DNA of 64,000 nucleotides. It comes from Zhongshania aquatica. Lineage in GTDB: Bacteria; Pseudomonadota; Gammaproteobacteria; Pseudomonadales; Spongiibacteraceae. The notes below the pieces were generated by a model. The model was not told where the DNA came from, ran no database searches, and saw only the letters and a list, made by a program, of their open reading frames with translations. The stretch is from assembly GCF_027257955.1 (NCBI RefSeq), contig NZ_JANZNQ010000009.1, positions 1 through 64,000 on the forward strand, in the 5' to 3' direction. The translations under genes were made by a program, and so were the position numbers. The first letter of the stretch is position 1. Every line of letters begins with the position of its first letter. Below are positions 8,967 through 16,978 of this stretch, piece after piece.

Positions 8967-8979
8967 GGACAATTTGTCC
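8967..8979. promoter_or_regulatory. Palindrome between cyoA and the MFS gene
   Basis: GGACAATTTGTCC is a perfect 13-base palindrome (6-bp arms around one central base) about 70 bases upstream of cyoA and 67 bases upstream of the divergent transporter start. A dimeric regulator could serve both genes here. It does not resemble the GCG-rich RegA site. It may be chance, since there is only one copy. Confidence 0.35.
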
Positions 8980-9045
8980 TATGGTTGGCACAACGCAATA
9001 AGAGTAGGCTTTGCCCAATTATTAAATTTGGATGATATCCACGCC

Positions 9046-10374
9046 ATGTCCAGTACTGCTAAGCCCATGACGAATGACAATTCTAATGCACCCGAAATGC
9101 AGACCCCAGAGGGGCATTCTCCGGTCGCGCCCGGCGAAATCGCCATTGGCGTCGTCATCGGTCGAGCGTCAGAGCATTTCGACTTTTTCGTGTTCGGTAT
9201 CGCCTGCGTACTGGTGTTCCCAGGTGTGTTTTTCCCCTTTGTAAGTAGCTTAGAGGGAATGCTCTACGGCTTTGCTATTTTCTCGATGGCCTTTGTAGCA
9301 AGACCGTTCGGTACGGCCTTGTTTATGAATATTCAACGCCGCTGGGGCCGCAGCGTAAAACTCACTACCTCGCTATTTCTACTAGGCACAGCAACGGCCG
9401 GTATCGCCTTTCTACCCGGTTATAATACCTTGGGTGGCGCATCTATATTTTTGCTAGCCATGTTTCGTCTATTACAGGGCTTTGCACTCGGCGGTTCTTG
9501 GGATGGTTTGCCTTCACTTCTGGTTCTGAATGCGCCTAAAGCCAAGCGCAGCTGGTACGCCATGATTGGCCAGCTTGGCGCGCCGATCGGTTTTTTAATC
9601 GCTAATTTATTGTTCTTTTACCTAATTAACAGCGTGAGTAGCGAAGACTTCCAAGCATGGGCTTGGCGTTACCCCTTCTTTGTGGCGTTCGCGATAAATG
9701 TTGTCGCGCTCTTTGCTCGTTTGCGCTTAGTGTTAACAGAAGAGTATACGCAGGCTCTGGAAGAGAGCGAGCTTGAGCCTATTAGCACCCGTGAAATGTT
9801 AGATAAACAAGGCCCGAATATTTTTCTAGGTGCGTTCGCCGCCTTAGCAAGTTATGCACTTTTTCATATTGTGACCATCTTTCCCTTGTCATGGATTTTG
9901 CTGGGCGAGTCCCAGCTTATTGACAACGTACTTATTATTCAGGTGTTTGGCGCCTGTATTGGAATTATGGCAACCATTGCATCAGGAGTCATCGCTGATC
10001 GTATTGGTAAGCGCACTACTGTGTCGCTAATGGCAGTCTTAATCGGAATTTTCGCACTATTCGCTCCGATGCTGATGAGCGGTACGCCCGTCATGCAGGA
10101 TGCCTTTATATTAATTGGCTTTGCACTGCTGGGTGTTTCCTATGGACAGGCTTCTGGCACGGTAACCGCAAATTTTGAGCGCCGTTTTCGCTACTCTGGT
10201 GCCGCACTGACCTCGGATTTAGCGTGGTTGTTTGGTGCCGCATTCGCGCCACTTATTGCGCTGGGTTTATCGGTGCATTTTGGGCTGGTGGCAGTAAGCT
10301 TGTATTTGATCTCTGGTGCCCTTTGTACGCTCCTAGCACTGCGTATTAATAAGCATTTAGAAGCGACTGACTAG
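9046..10374 (+). CDS. MFS transporter, metabolite:H+ symporter type
   Basis: A 442-residue, 12-helix major facilitator. The first helix reads GVVIGRASEHFDFFVFGIA, like the MHS subfamily (ShiA/ProP/KgtP) where E.DF motifs occur. AFVARPFGTALF and a following RRWGR match the signature loop between helices 2 and 3, and DRIGKRT matches the loop between helices 8 and 9. Substrate cannot be told; relatives carry organic acids, shikimate or osmolytes. The frame extends upstream to 8965 with a TTG, but this would run through the cyoA promoter region, so the ATG at 9046 is preferred. It stands alone and is divergent from cyo. Confidence 0.85.
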   Translation: MSSTAKPMTNDNSNAPEMQTPEGHSPVAPGEIAIGVVIGRASEHFDFFVFGIACVLVFPGVFFPFVSSLEGMLYGFAIFSMAFVARPFGTALFMNIQRRWGRSVKLTTSLFLLGTATAGIAFLPGYNTLGGASIFLLAMFRLLQGFALGGSWDGLPSLLVLNAPKAKRSWYAMIGQLGAPIGFLIANLLFFYLINSVSSEDFQAWAWRYPFFVAFAINVVALFARLRLVLTEEYTQALEESELEPISTREMLDKQGPNIFLGAFAALASYALFHIVTIFPLSWILLGESQLIDNVLIIQVFGACIGIMATIASGVIADRIGKRTTVSLMAVLIGIFALFAPMLMSGTPVMQDAFILIGFALLGVSYGQASGTVTANFERRFRYSGAALTSDLAWLFGAAFAPLIALGLSVHFGLVAVSLYLISGALCTLLALRINKHLEATD

Positions 10375-10493
10375 GCAGATTATAGCCACGGGAAAGGCTT
10401 ACTATCGGTAGTTTCATCTTGTTACTAGTTTAGCTGCGTCAATGCTCATTCAGTTTCAATGTTGCATTGGCGTGAGTGGCTATATATTTGTTA

Positions 10494-10763
10494 CTAAGAT
10501 AGTTTCCTCGATGTTCTTCTTATGAAGTCCAGCTCCTTCTTAAGATATTCTATTTTTTCGTCAATGCTGATCTTGCGGGTGGCTTCGCTGCCTATTTGGT
10601 GTCTCAACTTTAGAAAGTCGCTAGCGTTGAGTTCCATTTCAGGGTAGCCACTATTAATTCTTTTAGACTCTGTACTGCAATTCTGTGATTCACAATTACT
10701 GCTCTTTACCAGTGACATTATATGCTCGCTTTTGCCGACAAATTTGTCCTTTTCATCACGCAT
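10494..10763 (-). CDS. Small hypothetical protein
   Basis: An 89-residue frame starting with ATG and a weak purine-rich site (AAGAGAG) eight bases upstream. The product is hydrophilic and rich in Lys, Glu and Ser, with a helical, possibly coiled-coil C-terminal part (DEKIEYLKKELDFIRRTSRK). It has two Cys in the N-terminal third and no signal peptide. I do not recognise a family. It lies convergent to the MFS gene in an otherwise gene-poor stretch, so it may be a real orphan gene or an accidental frame. Confidence 0.4.
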   Translation of the reverse strand: MRDEKDKFVGKSEHIMSLVKSSNCESQNCSTESKRINSGYPEMELNASDFLKLRHQIGSEATRKISIDEKIEYLKKELDFIRRTSRKLS

Positions 10764-11175
10764 TGTTTAGCTCTCTTGAGTCGATTTGCTTTAATTTACG
10801 CTCTCCTTGGAGTGCGGCGCCCGTCTATATGCTGTCACAGTTGTGTGTGATCCATATGTCAAAAGCGGCTTACTTGTTGTTAAGTTTCCAATTAAAGCGA
10901 TTTAGCAAACGAGGCGCTAGCGCGAGAGTGTTAAATCGTGTTGAATTTTGATTTAAGATAAAAATGGCTAGAAATGAGTAATAGTGCCTGATTTAGGTGT
11001 GCGCTGCGGTCGACCTAGGTATTGAGAAGTGGGCACCGAGCCGCTGGTCCGCCTCGGCATTCCTGCCGCGCTTATTATAAATGAACGAGTAAAGCCCAGA
11101 TTTTGTCGCTTTATCACAGTGACCCTAGTGCAAATACTCCTGACAATACGGTCGTTTGTCTCGGCGCATTTTATG
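10764..11175. other. Gene-poor stretch left of the IS element
   Basis: About 410 bases with no convincing gene. A plus-strand frame crossing 10685-10951 has no good start site and an unlikely composition. CGCAT-TTT-ATGCG (11165-11177) forms a short palindrome at the edge of the insertion sequence. It probably belonged to the promoter region of the oxidoreductase gene now on the other side of the element. Confidence 0.4.
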
Positions 11176-11182
11176 CGTAAGT
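11176..11182. repeat. Target-site duplication, left copy
   Basis: CGTAAGT directly abuts the left terminal inverted repeat and is repeated exactly at 12203-12209 on the right side. The intact duplication shows the element inserted as a unit and fairly recently. Confidence 0.85.
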
Positions 11183-12202
11183 TGTGTGATTCATAGACCT
11201 CGTTTCAATCTTGCCAACTTCAAATCTACCTTGTAGTTGGCATTTTGCATGCGTTCATCAGATCGGTTATAGCTCTCTGCGACTTCATCGGAGAATGGGG
11301 TTTCTGCGCTAAGATCAAAGTACCGCTCCATAGGTGATCGTCCACCATGAGCGCTGTGTGGCCTGTCCCAGTTGTAGTAGTGTTGCCACTCAGCGAGCAA
11401 GCTGTGGACGTCTTCACTCTGAACATCGATGGTTGCGTAGAACTCGGCTTTATCTGTTTTTTGTGATCGCTCTACTTTCCCGTTTAAGTGAGGAGAACCT
11501 GGCTTATTGGGGCGAAACTTTATCCCCAAGCCCATTAATTTCTTTTGGACTTTTTCGGCAAAAAACTCAAGACCTCTATCTGTCTGAATCCGCTGAATTG
11601 GGAATGGCATTTCCTCCACCACACAATCAATAAAATTAAGTGTATTCGCGGCTGTACGGCGCTTATAAATTCGTAGAACCCTGTACCTAGTGCAGTCATC
11701 AATAGACGTGTACTGGTAAAGGCCGGTGCTGATCTTACAAGTGTCCATTTGGACTCTGTCGCCAGGAATTGGCCGTTCATAGCGTATAAAATCTGCTTTA
11801 GTGCGGTATTTTATAACTGGACTAACTTGATGCTTGATTAAAACTTTGTGGATTGTTGCGAGCGAAAATGACGTGTTATGCAGCCGTCGTAACTCACTCT
11901 GAATTCGTCTAGCGCCAAGGTTGCGGGTCTTCCTTAACTCCAAAATAAGTAGCTCATGACTAGGAGTTACCTTTCGTGCGGGCGATGACTTTGGGCGTGT
12001 GCTGAGGCTAACGAGGCCAGCCTCACCAAGTTCTTGAAACCTGCGCCACCACTTCCGCAGAGTAGGCCTTGATATACCGCATCTGCGACATACATAGCCA
12101 GCATCACCAACCTGTTCGTAAAGGCGAATCCACTGTAGGCGTTGTTGAAATTCTCTGTTCATAGGGAGTCATAATAGTGAAATGATGTCTATGAATCACA
12201 CA
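11183..12202 (-). mobile_element. IS481-type insertion sequence, 1020 bp, intact
   Basis: It is bounded by 16-bp perfect terminal inverted repeats: TGTGTGATTCATAGAC at 11183-11198 and its reverse complement at 12187-12202. They begin with TGT, as in IS481 ends, and are flanked by identical 7-bp direct repeats. It carries one intact transposase gene on the minus strand. The right end lies only 30 bases before the start codon of the oxidoreductase downstream, so the element split that gene's leader or promoter. Confidence 0.92.
11191..12162 (-). CDS. IS481-family DDE transposase
   Basis: A 323-residue transposase. The N-terminal half has a helix-turn-helix (about 18-60, CRRCGISRPTLRKWWRRF). 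An rve-type catalytic core follows, with the triad Asp in VQMDTCKI, Asp in IQTDRGLEF and Glu in NGKVERSQK, and the RPH of NWDRPHSAHGG typical of IS3/IS481 integrases. It is a single frame with no programmed frameshift, which favours IS481 over IS3. Its stop codon lies inside the left terminal repeat. All catalytic residues are present, so it may be active. Confidence 0.95.
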   Translation of the reverse strand: MNREFQQRLQWIRLYEQVGDAGYVCRRCGISRPTLRKWWRRFQELGEAGLVSLSTRPKSSPARKVTPSHELLILELRKTRNLGARRIQSELRRLHNTSFSLATIHKVLIKHQVSPVIKYRTKADFIRYERPIPGDRVQMDTCKISTGLYQYTSIDDCTRYRVLRIYKRRTAANTLNFIDCVVEEMPFPIQRIQTDRGLEFFAEKVQKKLMGLGIKFRPNKPGSPHLNGKVERSQKTDKAEFYATIDVQSEDVHSLLAEWQHYYNWDRPHSAHGGRSPMERYFDLSAETPFSDEVAESYNRSDERMQNANYKVDLKLARLKRGL

Positions 12203-12209
12203 CGTAAGT
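12203..12209. repeat. Target-site duplication, right copy
   Basis: CGTAAGT, identical to 11176-11182, directly abuts the right terminal inverted repeat. Confidence 0.85.
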
Positions 12210-12232
12210 TATCGTTAGCAGGAGTTTTAATA

Positions 12233-13276
12233 ATGTCTAAACCTGATCATTTTCACGCATGGGTAATTGACCATTACCTAAAAGATGGCCTTGATGGCTC
12301 TGAACTCCATTGGGAGTCGCGACCATTGCCGTCTTTAAAAGACGGGCAAGTGTTGCTTAGTACATGCTTGCTTTCCCTCGATGCCTCAAACCTACTTTGG
12401 TTAAGTGAGCGGGAAGATTACTTACCCCAATTGCAAATTGGCGACATCATGCGTGGCAATATCATTGCCCGTGTTGGCGCCTCTTGCCATCCAGCCTTTG
12501 CGGAAGGTGACTATGTACTGACCATTCAAGGTTGGGCTGATTACACGATAGTCGACGGAGATGCTTTGCTCGGCGATCGAATAACAATGAAGATTAAGCC
12601 CCATGCAGATGTACCCTTGGACGCTTATGTAGGCACATTGGGAATTACAGGCTGGTCTGCTTTTATTGGATTGATGAAGGTGGGTCAACTAAAGGCGGGA
12701 GAACGGGTGCTCATTAGTGGCGCAGCCGGGGCTACGGGCATTATGGCGGCTCAAATTGCAAAAGCTGCCGGTGCCGAAGTGTATGGCTTAGCTGGTGGTG
12801 CAAAGAAATGCCAGTTTTTGAAGGACACCCTACATCTCGATGACGCCATAGACTACAAGGCGGCTGAAAACTTAGAGCAGACAATCTCTCAAGTAATACC
12901 TGAGGGTGTTCAAGTCTTTTTTGACAATGTTGGCGGTGAGATATTAGATGCGGTTCTGCCCAATATGTGTATTAACGGCCGTATCGTTGCGTCAGGTAGT
13001 GTTTCCCAATATGGCCATGCTGAACAGTATGGTGTAAAGAATTTGCCCTTAATTACGTCTAAGCGCCTGCGTATGGAAGGGTTTTTAATATTAGATTATT
13101 TGCAACAAATCAATGACGTCCTAGCGACCATGGAAACATGGCTATTGGATGGAAAATTAATAAATAAAAATCATATTATTCAAGGTTTAGAAAATGCTCA
13201 AGCGGCACTGCCAAAACTGATGACCGGCGGTAATATTGGCAAGCTGGTGGTATATGTTGGTAACGAATTTGATTGA
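12233..13276 (+). CDS. MDR-type NADP-dependent oxidoreductase (CurA/leukotriene B4 dehydrogenase-like)
   Basis: A 347-residue zinc-free medium-chain reductase. The N-terminal GroES-like domain carries the family segment LPSLKDGQVLL. The Rossmann fold has the nucleotide motif SGAAGATGIMAAQIAKAAG (about 160-178), and FFDNVGGEILD is highly typical of PTGR/CurA proteins. Relatives reduce alpha,beta-unsaturated ketones with NADPH. The frame is open upstream into the IS element, but the ATG at 12233 with AGGAG about nine bases before it is the natural start. Only 23 bases of native leader remain between the target duplication and the ATG, so expression depends on the IS or is reduced. Confidence 0.9.
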   Translation: MSKPDHFHAWVIDHYLKDGLDGSELHWESRPLPSLKDGQVLLSTCLLSLDASNLLWLSEREDYLPQLQIGDIMRGNIIARVGASCHPAFAEGDYVLTIQGWADYTIVDGDALLGDRITMKIKPHADVPLDAYVGTLGITGWSAFIGLMKVGQLKAGERVLISGAAGATGIMAAQIAKAAGAEVYGLAGGAKKCQFLKDTLHLDDAIDYKAAENLEQTISQVIPEGVQVFFDNVGGEILDAVLPNMCINGRIVASGSVSQYGHAEQYGVKNLPLITSKRLRMEGFLILDYLQQINDVLATMETWLLDGKLINKNHIIQGLENAQAALPKLMTGGNIGKLVVYVGNEFD

Positions 13277-13345
13277 AGCACCGTCAATACCTGTTAGTGA
13301 CTGGGATATAAGTTGGCCTAGCGATTCTTTTAATTGATGATCGAA

Positions 13346-13732
13346 TCAATGATGTTTTAGGCTTGGCGTATTTCCTGGCTTGAATGTTGCGCCCTTTATT
13401 CCAAAGGGCGTTATTGTTTTAAATCGTAAAATATAAACGTAGCAGGCGAGTAGCCCGGTTCCAACGACGAGGTGGGTAAAGTGAAGTCCAGTTAGCGTGG
13501 TACATGCAATGCCGCAGGCTATCGCCCCGAGTACAAAGGGAGATGCGAGCTTATACTTTCCGCTTCTAACACTATTTAAGGCCCGAACCATCAGCCATGA
13601 GCTGAAAAGCATAATTAACGAATTGCTAGCGCCAGTGGGTATGCATAGCGCTTCTTGAGATTGCCGGAAAAGCGAAACAGCGTCGTTACGCATATAACCG
13701 TAGTAGACAAAGCCCACCATAAAATTAGTCAT
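13346..13732 (-). pseudogene. Degenerate COX3/NorE-like membrane protein
   Basis: A 128-residue frame that matches the haem-copper oxidase subunit III/NorE family in pieces. MTNFMVGFVYYGY corresponds to the middle of helix 1, where homologues continue an upstream start. NSLIMLFSSWLMVRAL matches helix 2, and LTGLHFTHLVVGTG matches helix 4. The segment between helix 3 (GAIACGIAC) and the LTGLH motif, normally about 30 residues, is missing, as is the first part of helix 1; an in-frame TGA sits two codons before the ATG. I read this as an N-truncated, internally deleted copy, though a ribosome-binding site (GAGG) and intact frame leave room for a reduced functional protein. Confidence 0.55.
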
Positions 13733-13806
13733 TTCACCTCAAATTATGACCCATATAATTGCGTCACCGGTAATTTTATTTTCATTATTTTTACTTGGCT
13801 TGGTAT

Positions 13807-14094
13807 TCAATTGAAGGCCCCCACGTTGGCGGCAGTAACCAAAATATACATAGTCATTAGCCAGATTTGGTAGCGTATTTTTAGATCATTGCTGGCATGA
13901 CGTACTTCCATAAAGTACCCCATGATTAGGCTGACCTTGAAAAATGTGAGAGTGAGCAAAACAAATATTGCCGCTCCACTATCGCTTTCAAGTGCGCTTC
14001 TTTGACTACTGAGCGCCCAAATGCTAATGGACAGCAGCATTAGGACTAGGGCTAGCCAAACCAATGTCTCACGCGTCTTCAACAGCGCATTCAT
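13807..14094 (-). CDS. COX4/NorF-like small membrane protein
   Basis: A 95-residue protein with three hydrophobic segments (about 12-30, 41-62, 74-92). The central one contains TLTFFKVSLIMGYFMEVRHA, the pattern of the prokaryotic cytochrome c oxidase subunit IV/NorF family (K...FMExR). It lies 74 bp upstream of the COX3-like remnant on the same strand, the usual NorF-NorE type arrangement. No catalytic oxidase or nitric oxide reductase subunit lies nearby, so it is orphaned and probably not functional in an oxidase. Confidence 0.65.
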   Translation of the reverse strand: MNALLKTRETLVWLALVLMLLSISIWALSSQRSALESDSGAAIFVLLTLTFFKVSLIMGYFMEVRHASNDLKIRYQIWLMTMYILVTAANVGAFN

Positions 14095-14341
14095 AGGTGT
14101 ATCTTGTATTAAGAATGTAAATCTATTGTTGTTGTGAAATAGTCGCTGCTCAGCTTGAGGTAGGTATCGTCGTAATCGGCGAATTTATAGCGTTGTCTAA
14201 ATAGTAGGGATGGTAAGAGGTTTATTTTGGGCTGATAGAGCGTGAATTTTATGTACGTAGGCGTTTCTGGAAGAGGCTAGAGCTTAAACTGGCGAGGTAT
14301 TCTGAGGGGATATTTAGCGGTGTTCATGTTGCTGTTAAAAA

Positions 14342-14418
14342 TGGTGGGCCCACCAGGACTTGAACCTGGGACCTGCCGATTATGAGTCGGATGCTCTAAC
14401 CAACTGAGCTATGGGCCC
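14342..14418 (-). tRNA. tRNA with CAU anticodon, probably tRNA-Ile2 (k2C)
   Basis: A 77-nt cloverleaf read on the minus strand: acceptor arm GGGCCCA pairing with TGGGCCC, D-arm GCTCAGTTGGTTAGAGC, anticodon stem CCGAC/ATCGG around CTCATAA, T-arm CCAGG-TTCAAGT-CCTGG, and an encoded CCA. The anticodon is CAT. The GGGCCC acceptor stem and TTCAAGTCC T-loop resemble tRNA-Ile2, whose C34 is modified to lysidine to read AUA, more than elongator tRNA-Met. Automated tools usually call this Met. The flanks (14095-14341 and 14419-14716) contain nothing else I can name. Confidence 0.93.
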
Positions 14419-14716
14419 TTATTTTAACGACGTTCGCTTGTTCTAATTAAGCTATAACCGAACTCGCGGTGTTGTTTTAATTATTGCCCCTAGTGGCCTG
14501 ATATTCTCAGTTTCCGTAAAGCTGAGAGGCTTAACTTGGGCTTGGCTTAGCAGAATTTCTGGCTGTTACCGTAAAACGTGCGCGCATTATAGTGTGCAGT
14601 GACGGGGTTGGCCAGTGCTTGGGGCTATTTGCTTAGCAGATATCGCGGCGGGATATGCTATTTTGTAGTTGAAGTGCAATAATCTTACATGTGGATTTTT
14701 CAGATGGAGACGGTTC

Positions 14717-16591
14717 TTGAGTAATCGCGATCGTATATTTAAAGCGTATTTGGATGATCAGCGTCAGTCATTACAGGCGCCGCTAGCGTCTGTGCTTGCA
14801 TTTACCGAGGCATTACTGGAGTTGGCCACAGTTTCTCAGACTGGTGGTTTAAAGGCCGATGTTAACAAGATAGCCACAGCCGCTGCGACAATGGCCGAGA
14901 TGTTGGCCACTATTTCAGGTTTATCTAAGGACTCACAAACCGAACTCTCGCGCTTACGACACGACTTAAGGAACGCCATTGGTCTTATCGATGGCTATAG
15001 CGATATGTTGCTAGAGGATTGTGATGACGAAGAGGCTTGTGAATACATCCGTCAGATTCTGCACCAATCTCGCCTATTCCAGGGGCGGTTGGAGCAGTTT
15101 ACCTTGGGTGATGATGATAAGTCGGCGTCAGATCCCATCGCGGCCATTTTCAAAAGCTTTAAGCGCGGTATTATCCGAGATGATCGTGAGCATATGGCCG
15201 CCAGTATCCTCGTGGTCGATGATAATGACAGCACGCGTGACCTATTAGCCCATCAGTTGCAGCGTCAGAATTTCATGGTTATAGAGGCTGCAAGCGGCGA
15301 GCGTTGTTTAGAGATTATGCGCAGCGCCGAACCAGATTTAGTCTTGCTCGACTTAGTTATGCCGGATATGAATGGCTATGAAGTTCTGCAGGTTATTCGT
15401 AACGACGAGGCCCTACGCCGGATACCTGTTGTGGTAGTCAGTGGTATGCAGGATGAAGAGGGCGCGGTGCGCTGTATTGATGCGGGCGCTAGCGACTATC
15501 TGCTCAAGCCCGTTAACGGCACTTTGCTAAGAGCTAGAATCGGCGCCTCGCTAGAGGCCAAGCGCTGGCGTGATCGGGAGCGTGAGTATCTAGCTGAACT
15601 GGAAAAAAGTCAGCGTTTTATCCGCAAGATATTTGGTCGCTACCTCTCTGACGAGATTGTTCAACGCCTTCTTGATGATAACGATGGTTTGCAATTAGGT
15701 GGCGAACTGCGTCAGGTGACGATTTTAATGGCGGATATTCGCGGCTTCTCCGCCTTGAGTCAGCAGCTTGGTCCCGAGCAGTGCGTGAAGTTGTTGAATA
15801 ATTATTTTGGCGCGATGACGGAAGTGATTCAGCGCTTTAGAGGTACCGTCGATGAGTTTGTCGGTGACGGTATTTTGGTGATTTTTGGTGCGCCGCTGAG
15901 TGATCAAGACGACTGTGATCGAGCCCTAGCCTGTGCAGTGGCAATGCAGTTAGCAATTCAGGACGTGAATAAGCTAAACCGCGCGGACAATCTGCCGGAA
16001 ATAACGATGGGTATTGGTTTGAATACCGGCGATGTGGTGGCGGGAAATGTGGGCTCTGAGTTGCGCTCTAAGTACGGCGTGGTTGGCCATAACGTGAATC
16101 TGACTGGTCGTATTGAATCGTGTACGGTGGGCGGACAGATCCTTGCGTCACCGGCTACCGTGGCTGCCGCTTCGGTGCAGGTTTTGTCTGGCGATAAGGT
16201 CACCGTCTCGCTCAAGGGTATGGGTGATGCGGTTGCCTTGACTGAAATTTTGGGCGTGGGCATGCCCTATGATTTAGTGCTCTCACCTCCTTTAGATGAT
16301 TGGCAATTAAGTAAAAATAAAATGTGCCTGCAGCTTACGCTGATGGCGGGTAAACAAACTGCATCAAAGCAATATGCAGTTGATGTTGAGGCGCGCTCAG
16401 GCGACAGATTGCGTATTAGGAGTGCTGAGCCTTTACCCATGCTGGTTGATGTGAGTATTGATGGCTTTGTTGTTGCCTGTTATGCAAAAGTGACTGCCCA
16501 GAGTGCAGGTACTGAGTTCGAATATGTTTTGACGCTGACATCGACAAGTTCAGATTTACAAAGCGCGCTGCAAAGTGCATTTGATGAATAA
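14717..16591 (+). CDS. Receiver-linked class III adenylate/guanylate cyclase
   Basis: About 624 residues. The N-terminal 150 residues hold helical segments resembling a kinase dimerisation domain (RLRHDLRNAIGLIDGYSDML, His82) without an ATPase domain. Then come a receiver (about 164-285, phosphoacceptor Asp212 in VLLDLVMPDMNG), a short coiled linker and a class III cyclase with metal Asp340 (MADIRGFS) and Asp384 (GDGILVIFG) and the VNLTGRIE catalytic segment. The beta-rich C-terminal 90 residues have DVSIDG and RSGDR, faintly PilZ-like. Start: no ATG fits; the TTG at 14717 has GGAG seven bases upstream, better than a TTG at 14669. It is the first of three signalling genes. Confidence 0.85.
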   Translation: MSNRDRIFKAYLDDQRQSLQAPLASVLAFTEALLELATVSQTGGLKADVNKIATAAATMAEMLATISGLSKDSQTELSRLRHDLRNAIGLIDGYSDMLLEDCDDEEACEYIRQILHQSRLFQGRLEQFTLGDDDKSASDPIAAIFKSFKRGIIRDDREHMAASILVVDDNDSTRDLLAHQLQRQNFMVIEAASGERCLEIMRSAEPDLVLLDLVMPDMNGYEVLQVIRNDEALRRIPVVVVSGMQDEEGAVRCIDAGASDYLLKPVNGTLLRARIGASLEAKRWRDREREYLAELEKSQRFIRKIFGRYLSDEIVQRLLDDNDGLQLGGELRQVTILMADIRGFSALSQQLGPEQCVKLLNNYFGAMTEVIQRFRGTVDEFVGDGILVIFGAPLSDQDDCDRALACAVAMQLAIQDVNKLNRADNLPEITMGIGLNTGDVVAGNVGSELRSKYGVVGHNVNLTGRIESCTVGGQILASPATVAAASVQVLSGDKVTVSLKGMGDAVALTEILGVGMPYDLVLSPPLDDWQLSKNKMCLQLTLMAGKQTASKQYAVDVEARSGDRLRIRSAEPLPMLVDVSIDGFVVACYAKVTAQSAGTEFEYVLTLTSTSSDLQSALQSAFDE

Positions 16592-16606
16592 GGTAAAGGT
16601 GCTGTA

Positions 16607-16978
16607 ATGCCGACGATATTACTTGTCGAAGATAATGAAATGAACCGCGATATGCTAAGCCGGCGGCTAATACGCAAAGGCTATGAGGTACTGCTAGCGG
16701 TTGATGGCCAGCAAGGCATTGATATGTGCGAGCAGGCTAAACCGGATTTGATGCTATTAGATATGAGTTTACCGGTTAAAGATGGCTGGCAGGTTGCCAG
16801 AGAAATGAAGGCAAGTGCGGTTTTGCAAACGATACCGATTATTGCTTTGACTGCCCACGCCATGGCGGACGATAGGCAGCGCGCCTTGCTGGCCGGTTGT
16901 GATGATTACGATACCAAGCCCGTCGATTTGCCGAGATTACTAGGGAAAATAGAACACCTTCTCGGTGCTGCTCAATGA
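16607..16978 (+). CDS. Single-domain response regulator (DivK/CheY-like)
   Basis: A 123-residue receiver with LLVEDNEMNRDML, phosphoacceptor Asp in MLLDMSLPVKDGW (about residue 52), IIALTAHAMADD and TKPVDLP. The ALTAHAM and EDNEMN patterns are those of receivers paired with hybrid kinases. It lies 15 bp after the cyclase and its stop overlaps the start of the hybrid kinase (ATGA), so it is co-translated with both and probably carries phosphate between them. Confidence 0.93.
   Translation: MPTILLVEDNEMNRDMLSRRLIRKGYEVLLAVDGQQGIDMCEQAKPDLMLLDMSLPVKDGWQVAREMKASAVLQTIPIIALTAHAMADDRQRALLAGCDDYDTKPVDLPRLLGKIEHLLGAAQ

Noticed and set aside
10685-10951. 88-residue plus-strand open frame in the gap before the IS
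   Set aside because: Overlaps the more plausible minus-strand frame, has no ribosome-binding site and an unlikely residue composition.
11183-12202. IS3-family assignment for the insertion sequence
   Set aside because: The transposase is a single uninterrupted frame with fused helix-turn-helix and catalytic core; no orfA/orfB frameshift. IS481 fits better.
12182-12232. N-terminal extension of the oxidoreductase into the IS
   Set aside because: The extra residues come from the insertion-sequence end and have no ribosome-binding site; the ATG at 12233 has a good one.
14669-14716. Upstream TTG start for the cyclase
   Set aside because: No ribosome-binding site; the TTG at 14717 has GGAG at proper distance.
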